NCBI GenBank assembly: GCA_009779205.1
Contig: WRER01000031.1
Coordinates: 1-7,253 of the forward strand
Origin: Methanobacteriota archaeon
Lineage (GTDB): Archaea > Halobacteriota > Methanomicrobia > Methanomicrobiales > Methanospirillaceae
Length of the DNA: 7,253 bases
Direction of reading: 5' to 3'
Position numbers and translations under genes: made by a program. Each line of letters starts with the position of its first letter. Position 1 is the first letter of the stretch. A model generated the notes under the pieces. It saw only the letters and a program-made list of their open reading frames with translations, ran no database searches and was not told the DNA's origin. Below are positions 1-7,253 of this stretch, piece by piece.

Positions 1-1832
1 AGATGGTTCACCGTCACCTCAAACGCTGCACGGGAGAGCACACTCTCCTTCTCACCAGCAATACCATGACGTCCGATCTGCTTGACTTCACCTTCCATAC
101 ACATTGTATCAGCAACAAGCATAATGTGACGCACATCAACAGCGATACCCTGTTCACTCAATGTTGCAAGTGCTTCATTTATGATAGCATTCCTGGCAGC
201 CTCAATTCCGAGCACATGCGAGATTTCATTAATATTATTTGTACGAGTACGGGTCGTGTCAACACCAGGAATCGCGAATACATCTTTCAGATTTGATCCT
301 TCCGTGTAGAGAATATACTCTCCAGCCTCTTTTCTGACCACAACACGCTCAATCGCATCAATACCCTGCACAATAACATTTCTAACATGCTCTTTCAGCT
401 GGAACAGGTTCTGATAGCTACCTCGATCTTTGGGCATAAAGATAAGGATTGCATCCTCTTCATGTGCTTCAAACTCAAAGTCACGATAATGGCGGCGTTC
501 TCTTATTTTACGGGGTGCGATCTCTAAAATCTCCTGAGGAGTGATTTTTCGCTTCTCACACACTCCTTTATTCAAGCGAACAACGATCTGCATATGAGCC
601 ATATCGGTCTCGATATCGCCGAACTCCTGCAATGGTGCGGCTTCAATACGCCAGGAAACGAGACGAGCCTTATCTCGATTACTGCTATAATCACTCTTCA
701 AATAGATCGTCATCGTTGGCGTTGACGGCTCCTTCCTCGCATCCATGATCTCAATCAGGCGAGGAAGACCCAGAGTAACGTTAATCTCAGCCACACCTGC
801 ATAGTGAAACGTTCGCATCGTCATTTGCGTACCTGGTTCTCCAATCGACTGCGCAGCAATGATTCCGACAGCCTCACAGGGTTCGATGCGGGTATGGGCA
901 TATTCACGTGCCATCTGACGAAGAATCCGCTGATATGCCTCATCTGAAATAATGCGTGAGGAATCTTCAAGTCCGGCTTCCTCACGATTTAAAATCATCT
1001 TTGTAAGCGTCGTATTTGTCCGGTGTGGCAAATTTTCACGAATTAAAGAGAAAATACGAACATTAAGCCGATCTGCAACGACTTCATCAGCCCCAAGCTT
1101 CAGGAAGAGAACTTCATGATCCCGAATCAAAGCTCTCACCTTATCCTGCTGTTCCCGCTCCAACCCTTCAAACTGATTCACATCCAACCAGTCAGGAAGT
1201 TTTTGTTCAGCCTCTGGAGTATCATGAATCGCAACTTCACCTTCTGGTACCATATCCTCAGGAAGTGGAAAATACTCAGACAGCCACGCCGAAAAGGTGC
1301 GGTTACGCACATGTTCCGTCAGGAAAATCTTCATTTGCTTTGCAGTCAGACGAAAAGGCGGATCTTGATTGCGTTTTGTCTCCCTGATCTTTTCCTTGAG
1401 AAGTTTTTCGATATGTGCAGGAAACTCAGGCAGATTCTCAGTCAGAGGTTCTGCTGCGAAATATTCACGAAGTTCCAAGTACTTTCGCTCAAGCGTTGAG
1501 AGTTTTGCACGCCGAACTGACATCGGCTCCACAAAAACTCGCTCCTCTTCGTCATCATCATCTTCATGGAGTGAAATTGCCCGAAACTGCTCTTCAAGCC
1601 AATTGTAAAAGTTCCCGGACTCAATCAGCTCATCCATATGAGCTTTAAACCCTTCGTCATCGAGAATAAAGTCAGGATCTTCAATCTGTTGCAGATTTTC
1701 GACAGTTTCCAGCAAAACTTCACGAATTGAATCTGGAAGATCTTCCGGATACTTCTTTTTGACAACGTTCTCTTCAAAATACGTAAGCACATCTCTGGCA
1801 GCAGAGGGAGCTATAGAGAATATTTTATCCAT
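1..1832 (-). CDS. rpoA2: DNA-directed RNA polymerase subunit A'' (Rpo1C), 3'-partial, with a large N-terminal extension
   Basis: This is the C-terminal half of the split beta'-like (Rpb1-like) chain, a cytoplasmic part of the catalytic core; 610 complete codons are visible. The core begins near EPCEAVG (residues 317-323), continues into the trigger-loop motif GEPGTQM (331-337) and RTFHYAG (340-346), then [12 protein letters not shown] (351-362) and DARK. Near the left edge are [26 protein letters not shown] and [10 protein letters not shown]. By comparison with family members roughly 50 residues are missing, giving about 660 in total against about 390 usual. The excess lies before the trigger loop, at about residues 1-270, where two degenerate repeats are seen. 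The ATG at 1832 is chosen because it overlaps the A' stop (TAATG) and has AAGGAGGAGG just upstream. Internal ATGs at residues 104, 167, 194 and 279 have no comparable ribosome binding site. The frame is open throughout. Identity is certain from the motifs; the function of the extension is unknown. Confidence 0.96.
   Translation of the reverse strand, partial: MDKIFSIAPSAARDVLTYFEENVVKKKYPEDLPDSIREVLLETVENLQQIEDPDFILDDEGFKAHMDELIESGNFYNWLEEQFRAISLHEDDDDEEERVFVEPMSVRRAKLSTLERKYLELREYFAAEPLTENLPEFPAHIEKLLKEKIRETKRNQDPPFRLTAKQMKIFLTEHVRNRTFSAWLSEYFPLPEDMVPEGEVAIHDTPEAEQKLPDWLDVNQFEGLEREQQDKVRALIRDHEVLFLKLGADEVVADRLNVRIFSLIRENLPHRTNTTLTKMILNREEAGLEDSSRIISDEAYQRILRQMAREYAHTRIEPCEAVGIIAAQSIGEPGTQMTMRTFHYAGVAEINVTLGLPRLIEIMDARKEPSTPTMTIYLKSDYSSNRDKARLVSWRIEAAPLQEFGDIETDMAHMQIVVRLNKGVCEKRKITPQEILEIAPRKIRERRHYRDFEFEAHEEDAILIFMPKDRGSYQNLFQLKEHVRNVIVQGIDAIERVVVRKEAGEYILYTEGSNLKDVFAIPGVDTTRTRTNNINEISHVLGIEAARNAIINEALATLSEQGIAVDVRHIMLVADTMCMEGEVKQIGRHGIAGEKESVLSRAAFEVTVNH
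1269..1463 (-). repeat. Protein-level repeat copy 2 in the A'' N-terminal extension (residues 124-188)
   Basis: This is the second module. Landmarks are YF (124-125), LP (134-135), I141, L145, E147, DPPFRL (157-162) and [10 protein letters not shown] (179-188). These line up with copy 1 at a constant offset of 105 residues (I36/I141, F55/F160, W78/W183, F83/F188). Like copy 1 it is followed by an acid-rich segment (about 192-209). A weak WL...F echo at residues 215-221 may be a decayed fragment of a further copy. The repeat is visible only in the protein; I saw no matching DNA repeat, so any duplication is old. Confidence 0.6.
1584..1781 (-). repeat. Protein-level repeat copy 1 in the A'' N-terminal extension (residues 18-83)
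   Basis: This is the first of two degenerate modules seen in the translation. Landmarks are YF (18-19), LP (32-33), I36, L40, E42, DPDFIL (52-57), then [10 protein letters not shown] (74-83). Copy 2 matches without gaps at an offset of 105 residues from residue 36 to 83, with about 14 of 48 positions identical by hand count, including all the aromatic landmarks. Copy 1 is followed by an acidic stretch (DDDDEEE, 91-97) that probably acts as a flexible linker. I do not recognise the fold. The residue pattern suggests mostly helices, which is an inference. Confidence 0.6.
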
Positions 1833-4495
1833 TAAACCTCCTCCTTGAGCACATTTTCAACGATACCTTCGACATCCACCGGCTCACCAAAACTACCTTT
1901 CATAGGATCTGTTGAGTCCTCTCCATATTCAAACTGAATAATACGACCTCCAGTTGTCCGAACTGAACCATCATAATCAACTTTCAAATCCTGGAGTGCA
2001 TTAATCATACGTCGCTGGAGATATCCACTCTGACTCGTACGAACTGCAGTATCCACAAGACCTTCACGCCCACCAATAGCATGGAAGAAGAATTCAGTCG
2101 GTGTAAGACCAGATTTGTAGCTATTTACAACAAATCCATGGGAATCTGCACCACGATCCCCTTTCAGGAAGTGAGGAAGAGTTCTATCCTCATATCCTCG
2201 CATAATACGTTCACCACGCACCGCCTGCTGTCCTACACAACCTGCCATCTGCGTAATGTTGAGCATCGAACCTCTCGCTCCAGACACAGCCATAACAACT
2301 GCACTGTTTGACAGACCGAGGCGCCCTCCCGCAATCTCTCCTGTACGGTCACGAGCACGTCCAAGGACCTGCATAATCTGCATTTCAAGCGTTTCCTCAG
2401 GTGTTCTGCCTGGCATTGGCTCAAGCTGCCCATCCTCAAAGATCTGAATACGACGTTCAACATCTTCTTTTGCTTTCTGAAGCACGTCTAAGACGCTGCC
2501 ATAATCGCTGGATGAGAGATCCTCGTCATCGATAGCAAATGTAAAGCCATCATGCATGATGCTTCGAATCGAAAGGCGAGTTACATCATCGATGAAGCTT
2601 GCAGCCCGTGCCTGACCGTATTGCCGAATGATACGATGCAGAATTGTTCCATCAAACGCACCAACTGCTTTCTTATCGATCGTTCCACACTGAAGCTGGC
2701 CATCAACGATCTTAGCATAGGCATCACGGTCGCACCCTTCACGCAGACATTCATCACAACCATTACAAGATGATGCTCTAAACACCATATTCAGATCAGG
2801 GGGAAGAATTTGCGAAAAAACCTGTTTATTAGACCAATATAGTGTATCATTCTCAACCTTTCCGGGCTCACCCATATGATCAACTATGTTATTATTGCGA
2901 AACAGCTCAACAACCTCATCTTTGGTAAACCATCGAACGGTATGAGTCAGAAGGAAGATACCTGAGATATGATCATGAATTCCTCCGATAATCGGACCTC
3001 CGAAACGGGGAGATAAAATGTTTTCCTGCACACTTGCAAGGAGTGCTGCTTCCACTCTGGCATCTTCATTTTGTGGGATGTGTAAGTTCATTTCATCCCC
3101 ATCAAAATCTGCGTTATATGGTGGGCAGACTGCCGGATTCAAGCGAAATGTCTTTCCATCCATAAGCCGCACCCAGTGTGCCATAATAGACATACGGTGC
3201 AGAGACGGCTGTCGATTGAATAGTACAATATCTCCATCGCGTAAGTGCCGCTCGACAATCCAACCCGGTTCTATCTGATCTGCGATCAGATCCAGGTTTC
3301 CTTCCTCAGGTCCTGAACCTTTTGAAAGGCGAAGGCGGCGGCTATCTGGTCGAATAACATAGTTCGCACCACAAGGGCTTTGCAGATCTGGCCTTTGCGG
3401 TCCGACACGAATGATGCTTTTTAGTTCATCGATATTGAATGTCGTTACCTGAACAGGGATCGTCATTTCATTTGCAATGCTCAGTGGAATACCTACCTCA
3501 TTCACAGAAAGCATTGGATTTGGAGAGATCACGGTACGTGATGAGAAGTTCACACGCTTTCCTGAGAGAGAGCCACGAAAACGCCCATCTTTTCCTTTTA
3601 AGCGCTGGGACAGGGTTTTGAGTGGACGCCCACTCCTATGACGGGCAGGCGGGCATCCTGCGACTTCATTGTCATGATAGGTTGTGACATGGTACTGGAG
3701 CAGTTCCCAGAGATCCTCGATAATCAGCTGTGGCGCACCAGCATCTTGGTTTTCCTTAAAACGCTGATTGATACGAATAATGTCTACCAATTTATGTGCC
3801 AGATCATCCTCAGATCGCTGACCATTCTCAAGAATAATAGACGGACGCATCGTTACCGGAGGCACTGGAAGCACTGTCAAAATAGTCCATTCCGGACGTG
3901 CAACACTCGGCTCAATGCCGAGGTGGCGAAGATCCTCGTCTGGAATCTTTTCAAGGCGGGCACGAATATCGGCAGGTGTTAATTTACTCTCGATCTTTTT
4001 GCCACGCTCGTCAAGAGTAACCTCTGAAAAGGTTGTTGGCTTTTCAAAGTTGATTTTTAACTGCTGTTCCCCACAATAAGGACATACTCGCTCTTTCTTG
4101 ACATCTTTTTCAGTCAGAGAATCGCCTGTTGCTTCATCTTCCGGGCCGATGATTTTTTGAATCTCTTCAGGAGATAATAGCAGATGTCCACACTCGCGGC
4201 ACGTTACGCGAAGCAACTTTCTGATAAGACGAGTATATCCCACATGAATAACTGGCTTTGCAAGTTCAATATGGCCAAAGTGGCCAGGACATTCACCTGC
4301 CTTCTGACTGCATGTTTTGCAGCGAAGACCTGGATCAATAACCCCAAGATGGAGATCCATCAACCCTTGGGGATACGGAAAACCATCATCATCATATGTG
4401 TCAGCCCAGATAATTTTTCTGACACTCATCTGACGGATCTCTTTGGGAGAGAGGAGACCAAATTCTATTCTTCCAACACGTTTTGGGCTTGGCAT
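1832..4495 (-). CDS. rpoA1: DNA-directed RNA polymerase subunit A' (Rpo1N)
   Basis: This is the N-terminal two thirds of the beta'-like chain, carrying the catalytic Mg2+ site. It has 887 residues, close to the usual length. Landmarks in order: clamp zinc site C59-x2-C62-x6-C69-x2-H72; second zinc pair C99-x2-C102 with C138-x2-C141; [15 protein letters not shown] (313-327) of the lid/rudder region; [15 protein letters not shown] (426-440); the active-site loop [10 protein letters not shown] (461-470) with aspartates 463, 465 and 467; funnel/pore region to about 790; bridge helix about 797-836 ([17 protein letters not shown]...). It ends soon after [10 protein letters not shown], the usual A'/A'' break. 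An unusual feature is the cysteine cluster C577, C580, C583, C588 (plus C603) in a surface loop before [11 protein letters not shown]. The catalytic motif and bridge helix are uninterrupted, so there is no intein. The ATG at 4495 starts at the family N terminus ([13 protein letters not shown]) and follows AAAGGAT. Confidence 0.98.
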   Translation of the reverse strand: MPSPKRVGRIEFGLLSPKEIRQMSVRKIIWADTYDDDGFPYPQGLMDLHLGVIDPGLRCKTCSQKAGECPGHFGHIELAKPVIHVGYTRLIRKLLRVTCRECGHLLLSPEEIQKIIGPEDEATGDSLTEKDVKKERVCPYCGEQQLKINFEKPTTFSEVTLDERGKKIESKLTPADIRARLEKIPDEDLRHLGIEPSVARPEWTILTVLPVPPVTMRPSIILENGQRSEDDLAHKLVDIIRINQRFKENQDAGAPQLIIEDLWELLQYHVTTYHDNEVAGCPPARHRSGRPLKTLSQRLKGKDGRFRGSLSGKRVNFSSRTVISPNPMLSVNEVGIPLSIANEMTIPVQVTTFNIDELKSIIRVGPQRPDLQSPCGANYVIRPDSRRLRLSKGSGPEEGNLDLIADQIEPGWIVERHLRDGDIVLFNRQPSLHRMSIMAHWVRLMDGKTFRLNPAVCPPYNADFDGDEMNLHIPQNEDARVEAALLASVQENILSPRFGGPIIGGIHDHISGIFLLTHTVRWFTKDEVVELFRNNNIVDHMGEPGKVENDTLYWSNKQVFSQILPPDLNMVFRASSCNGCDECLREGCDRDAYAKIVDGQLQCGTIDKKAVGAFDGTILHRIIRQYGQARAASFIDDVTRLSIRSIMHDGFTFAIDDEDLSSSDYGSVLDVLQKAKEDVERRIQIFEDGQLEPMPGRTPEETLEMQIMQVLGRARDRTGEIAGGRLGLSNSAVVMAVSGARGSMLNITQMAGCVGQQAVRGERIMRGYEDRTLPHFLKGDRGADSHGFVVNSYKSGLTPTEFFFHAIGGREGLVDTAVRTSQSGYLQRRMINALQDLKVDYDGSVRTTGGRIIQFEYGEDSTDPMKGSFGEPVDVEGIVENVLKEEV
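1837..1846 (-). promoter_or_regulatory. Ribosome binding site of rpoA2, inside the end of rpoA1
   Basis: The minus strand reads AAGGAGGAGG followed by TTTA and ATG. It contains two overlapping GGAGG cores, 7 and 4 nt from the start codon. It lies in the last codons of A' and fixes the A'' start at 1832. Together with the TAATG overlap it points to coupled translation of A' and A'', which would suit subunits needed in equal amounts. Confidence 0.85.
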
Positions 4496-4498
4496 CTT

Positions 4499-4567
4499 TT
4501 ATAATCCTTTTTTCTCGATCACACAAGACCGATATTCATACCCCATACAAACAAAGTAGTGCATCAT
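4499..4567 (-). CDS. Possible 22-codon micro-ORF filling the B'/A' spacer
   Basis: In the 79-bp gap between B' and A' an ATG-ATG start, 7 nt after the B' stop and preceded by AGGA, opens a frame that reads MMHYFVCMGYEYRSCVIEKK plus GL. It ends at TAA one codon before the A' ATG and in the same frame as A'. It could be a leader or coupling peptide that keeps ribosomes moving across the spacer. A frame this short can easily arise by chance, and I recognise no family. Apart from this frame and the A' ribosome binding site, I see no hairpin, terminator or convincing promoter in the spacer. Confidence 0.15.
   Translation of the reverse strand: MMHYFVCMGYEYRSCVIEKKGL
4504..4510 (-). promoter_or_regulatory. 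Putative ribosome binding site of rpoA1
   Basis: The minus strand reads AAAGGAT, 8 nt before the A' ATG. This is a weaker match than the GGAGG sites of the neighbouring genes, but the spacing is suitable and there is no better candidate in the 79-bp spacer. Confidence 0.5.
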
Positions 4568-4574
4568 ATCCTGA

Positions 4575-6404
4575 TTAGACAACATCTTCAAGCCGCATAC
4601 GAGGAGCAATAGTCATACTCTTCATCTCATCAAGCAGGAGTTTGAAGGCATAGCTCATCTCAACAGGATAGATATCCGTATCAGCACCACAGTTCAAGCA
4701 GCGGGTTGCATTTAATTTCTTATCGAGCATGGCAACCATACCGCAGCGGGCGCAGACATACTCCTCAACTTTATCAGACTCTTCAAGCAGACGCTCTTTC
4801 AATGCCATTGCAGCACCGTGGCCAATCATGACATCACGTTCCATCTCACCAAAACGAAGACCTCCCTCACGTGCACGACCTTCTGTCGGCTGACGTGTAA
4901 GAACCTGCACAGGACCTCTGGAACGTGCATGCATCTTGGAAGAGACCATATGATAGAGTTTTTGATAGTAAATGACACCAACATAAATATCCACTGAAAA
5001 TTGTTTGCCGGTGATACCATCCCACATTGCTTCACGACCAGTATGTGAAAAGCCAAAGCGTTTCAGAGAACTTCGAAGGCTTTCTTCGTTTTCTCCTGAA
5101 AATGCAGTTCCATTAATACGGCGTCCTTCGAGGGAACCAACCTTGCCACCAAGCGTTTCAATCATGTGACCAACAGTCATACGTGATGGAATTGCATGTG
5201 GATTAACGATAAGGTCTGGAGACATACCACTCGCAGTAAATGGCATATCAACAGAAGGAACGATGAGGCCAATAACTCCTTTCTGCCCGTGGCGTGATGC
5301 AAATTTGTCACCAACCTCAGGAATACGAAGGTCACGGGTTCTGACCTTAACGAGCTTTGAATTATTCTCTCCCTCGGTCAGGATAACAGTATCAACCACG
5401 CCATGCTCATTTGAACGCATGGTGACGGAGGTGTCACGACGCTTTTCAACTGATACGAGATCCCCGGTTGGTTCTTCCAGGAATCGTGGAGGAGATGTTT
5501 TTCCAATGAGCACGTCTTTTTCACGAACAATCGTTTCAGGATTAATGATTCCATCATCATCTAGATTGGCATAGTAGTCAGAGCCATGTGTTCCGGTTAC
5601 ATCCTCATTCGGAACCTCGATACGATCGATCTGACCTCCGGGATATCGACGTTCTTCCCCATCATATGTTCTAAAAAAGTGCGATCTGCCAACGCCACGT
5701 TCAATTGCCCCTTTATTAAATATGAGGGCATCTTCAATATTGTATCCTTCATATGAAAGAACTGCAACCACAAGGTTCTGACCGGCAGCACGATCATCAG
5801 AGCCGATCATCTTTGAAGTCTGAGTATAAATCAGGGGCTTTTGCACATAATGCAATTGATGGCCTCTGGTATCCGGGCGTAATTTCATATTTGCAGATGC
5901 AAAGCCAAGGGCCTGCTTAATCATACCTGCCCCCATGGTTACACGGGGACTTGCATTGTGCTCAGGGAATGGAACATGTGCTGCACCAATACCAAGAATT
6001 AAAGCAGGATCTATCTCAAGATGTGTGTGGCTGGGAGTAAGATCTTCCTGATTGATGGCAATGAGCAGATCTTCCTCTTCTTCCGCATCGATAAACTCAA
6101 TATATCCTTTTTTGACGAAATCTTGAAACGTAGATACCCCGTTTGCCATATTGTCAATATCAGATTGTTTGAGAATAGGAAGGCCGTCTTTGACAACAAT
6201 TAATGGCCTGCGAGCGCGTCCACGATCTGTGTGAATAATGACGTCTCCATTGAAGACTTTATGCGAACAATTAACCTCTGTAGATATCAAACCCTGACGA
6301 CGCATCTGACGTACGCGTTGGACAAGGCCATCTGGCTCATCTGTAAGTCCAATTAATGCTCCATCTACAAAGACACGAGATTTCTTTTCAACACGAATAT
6401 TCAT
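4575..6404 (-). CDS. rpoB1: DNA-directed RNA polymerase subunit B' (Rpo2C)
   Basis: This is the C-terminal half of the beta-like (Rpb2-like) chain: wall, hybrid-binding and anchor regions. It has 609 residues, the normal size for B'. Landmarks: N terminus [10 protein letters not shown] (10-19); [12 protein letters not shown] (157-168); [18 protein letters not shown] (220-237), part of the hybrid-binding core; IGKTSPPR (300-307); [13 protein letters not shown] (365-377) with the lysines and arginine expected near the RNA-DNA hybrid; [23 protein letters not shown] (387-409); [16 protein letters not shown] (515-530), which contacts the A' clamp base; and the C-terminal zinc ribbon C551-x2-C554 with C569-x2-C572. 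The start ATG at 6404 overlaps the B'' stop as ATGA and has GAGGAG 7 nt upstream. A 79-bp spacer follows before A'. All motifs are intact, so a working subunit is expected. Confidence 0.98.
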   Translation of the reverse strand: MNIRVEKKSRVFVDGALIGLTDEPDGLVQRVRQMRRQGLISTEVNCSHKVFNGDVIIHTDRGRARRPLIVVKDGLPILKQSDIDNMANGVSTFQDFVKKGYIEFIDAEEEEDLLIAINQEDLTPSHTHLEIDPALILGIGAAHVPFPEHNASPRVTMGAGMIKQALGFASANMKLRPDTRGHQLHYVQKPLIYTQTSKMIGSDDRAAGQNLVVAVLSYEGYNIEDALIFNKGAIERGVGRSHFFRTYDGEERRYPGGQIDRIEVPNEDVTGTHGSDYYANLDDDGIINPETIVREKDVLIGKTSPPRFLEEPTGDLVSVEKRRDTSVTMRSNEHGVVDTVILTEGENNSKLVKVRTRDLRIPEVGDKFASRHGQKGVIGLIVPSVDMPFTASGMSPDLIVNPHAIPSRMTVGHMIETLGGKVGSLEGRRINGTAFSGENEESLRSSLKRFGFSHTGREAMWDGITGKQFSVDIYVGVIYYQKLYHMVSSKMHARSRGPVQVLTRQPTEGRAREGGLRFGEMERDVMIGHGAAMALKERLLEESDKVEEYVCARCGMVAMLDKKLNATRCLNCGADTDIYPVEMSYAFKLLLDEMKSMTIAPRMRLEDVV

Positions 6405-7253
6405 CGAACTTCTCCTCGGATCTGTTCAACACCAAGAGAATAGAGCATGCGTATTACATCCTCGTCTACTGGAACCCCTCTACTGATTTCAACCATTTGA
6501 GCGAAGTTTTTCACAAGCCCACAGTTCGGACCTTCTGGAGTCTCACTTGGGCAGATGCGACCCCATTGCGTTGGGTGCAAATCACGGGCTTCAAAATGAG
6601 GCTGGGAACGTGACAATGGAGAAATAACACGACGGAGATGAGAAAGGACACTCATATGATCCACGCGATCGAGGAGTTGTGAAACACCTGTTCTCCCACC
6701 GACCCAATTTCCAGTTGCGAGCGGGTGTAATAGGCGTTCTGTAAGTACATCAGCACGCACAGCAGTTGTAATAGAAAGATCGCGGTGTCTCATACTGGCG
6801 CGTTCTAACTGATATTTTATATCACGTGTCAATCTGTTTAGAGAAATTCGAAACAGATCTTCCATAAGATCGCCTGCAAGTTTCAGGCGCTTATTTGAGT
6901 AGTGATCTTTATCATCAATTCTTCTTTTGTTTAAAACGAGATCAAAACAGGCTTCTGCCATACGTCCGAGGAAATGAGCTTTTGCAAGGCGCACACCATG
7001 TACAAGTGACATGCACTCAGGATCCTCCTCCTCAACGTGGCGAGGCATCATATAATTGAGATGTGGAAGCAAATAGTTGTCAAGCACGAATTCAGCGCGC
7101 TTTCGTTGATAGTCGCGCGTCTGATTTGGCGCAAGTTTCTTTCCGACATACATAATGCCACACTCAACAGTGTCGCACTCACTCTCTTCAAGATTCTGCA
7201 TCATGAATGTGAGAATCTCTTCATCACCAGATACTGCTGTCACGACCTCCTGA
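6401..7253 (-). CDS. rpoB2: DNA-directed RNA polymerase subunit B'' (Rpo2N), 5'-partial
   Basis: This is the N-terminal half of the split beta-like chain (lobe, protrusion and fork); only its last 283 codons lie in the window. Visible landmarks: [15 protein letters not shown] (7148 to about 7104); the [17 protein letters not shown] block (about 6863-6913); [18 protein letters not shown] (about 6665-6718); and [21 protein letters not shown], split across the fork, followed by [17 protein letters not shown] (about 6507-6559), the family's most conserved signature. The frame runs open to the right edge. A GTG at 7243 is in frame but is not the start: the preceding codons read QEV, and family members have a matching internal stretch here with roughly 200-250 further residues before it. 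The AGGAGG next to it is only 2 nt away, too close for a normal ribosome binding site. The stop overlaps B' as ATGA. An H-subunit gene is expected further upstream in related archaea, but it is outside the window. Confidence 0.97.
   Translation of the reverse strand, partial: QEVVTAVSGDEEILTFMMQNLEESECDTVECGIMYVGKKLAPNQTRDYQRKRAEFVLDNYLLPHLNYMMPRHVEEEDPECMSLVHGVRLAKAHFLGRMAEACFDLVLNKRRIDDKDHYSNKRLKLAGDLMEDLFRISLNRLTRDIKYQLERASMRHRDLSITTAVRADVLTERLLHPLATGNWVGGRTGVSQLLDRVDHMSVLSHLRRVISPLSRSQPHFEARDLHPTQWGRICPSETPEGPNCGLVKNFAQMVEISRGVPVDEDVIRMLYSLGVEQIRGEVR
6412..6417 (-). promoter_or_regulatory. Ribosome binding site of rpoB1, inside the end of rpoB2
   Basis: The minus strand reads GAGGAG, then 7 nt, then ATG at 6404. 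It lies within the last B'' codons and supports the overlapping start and coupled translation of the two halves of the beta-like chain. Confidence 0.8.

Noticed and set aside
996..998. Internal ATG (residue 279) as a start giving a normal-length A''
   Set aside because: There is no Shine-Dalgarno match upstream, whereas the ATG at 1832 has a very strong one and overlaps the A' stop. The long frame also stays open with protein-like composition and repeats.
1116..1608. Plus-strand frames of 79-127 codons opposite the A'' extension, including a serine-rich one
   Set aside because: They mirror the minus-strand gene. The serine run is the reverse complement of the GAT/GAC/GAG acidic codons, and there are no ribosome binding sites or family features.
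1020..1832. Intein or inserted element as the source of the extra A'' sequence
   Set aside because: The extra sequence is at the very N terminus with no upstream extein. I see no splicing-block motifs or terminal His-Asn/Cys junction, and the repeats are of a different kind. Conserved polymerase motifs elsewhere are contiguous.
3018..3982. Plus-strand frames of 60-114 codons opposite A'
   Set aside because: They overlap highly conserved A' coding sequence, have unlikely compositions rich in Cys, Ser and Arg, and have no supporting start signals.
4496..4506. TATA-like TTATAAAAG on the minus strand just before the A' ATG, as an internal promoter
   Set aside because: An archaeal start site about 25 nt downstream would fall inside the A' coding region, and no clear BRE purine pair stands out. 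It overlaps the ribosome binding site region and is better read as AT-rich leader.
4496..4574. Terminator or attenuator hairpin in the B'/A' spacer
   Set aside because: Only a 5-bp GATAT/ATATC pairing with a loop of about 30 nt can be drawn, and no T-run follows on the minus strand.
7241..7243. GTG at 7243 with AGGAGG next to it as the true start of B''
   Set aside because: The spacing is only 2 nt, the frame is open to the window edge, and a 280-residue product would lack about half of the B'' subunit. The residues before and after match an internal stretch of the family.

Overview
The window is a dense, one-directional (minus strand) segment of an archaeal RNA polymerase large-subunit operon. 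Read in the direction of transcription, from right to left, it holds rpoB2 (B'', 5' end beyond the right edge), rpoB1 (B'), rpoA1 (A') and rpoA2 (A'', 3' end beyond the left edge). Both the beta-like and the beta'-like chains are split in two. That is the arrangement of many euryarchaeal methanogens and halophiles. Moderate base composition and the protein sequences suggest a methanogen of the class Methanomicrobia, perhaps Methanomicrobiales; the order-level guess is from memory and weak.

Layout: B'' occupies 6401-7253 and overlaps B' (4575-6404) by 4 bp as ATGA. A 79-bp spacer, which holds one possible 22-codon micro-ORF, separates B' from A' (1832-4495). A' and A'' (1-1832) overlap by one base as TAATG, with a strong Shine-Dalgarno sequence inside the A' tail. 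Together the four chains form the catalytic core. B''/B' supply the lobe, protrusion, fork, hybrid-binding and wall regions. A' supplies the clamp, the metal-binding NADFDGD loop and the bridge helix. A'' supplies the trigger loop and the end of the clamp/jaw. There are no mobile elements, RNA genes, CRISPR arrays or inteins, and the plus strand shows only shadow frames.

The notable feature is A''. In a standard archaeal A'' the trigger-loop motif GEPGTQM begins about 75 residues from the N terminus. Here it begins at residue 331, so about 250 extra residues sit at the N terminus, in the position of the eukaryotic Rpb1 'foot'. The extension looks like two degenerate tandem copies of a module about 105 residues long, with matching DPxFxL and FxxWLxExF motifs, joined by an acidic linker. 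Smaller points are a cysteine cluster in A' (C-x2-C-x2-C-x4-C) and a Gly-to-Cys change just before the A'' trigger loop.
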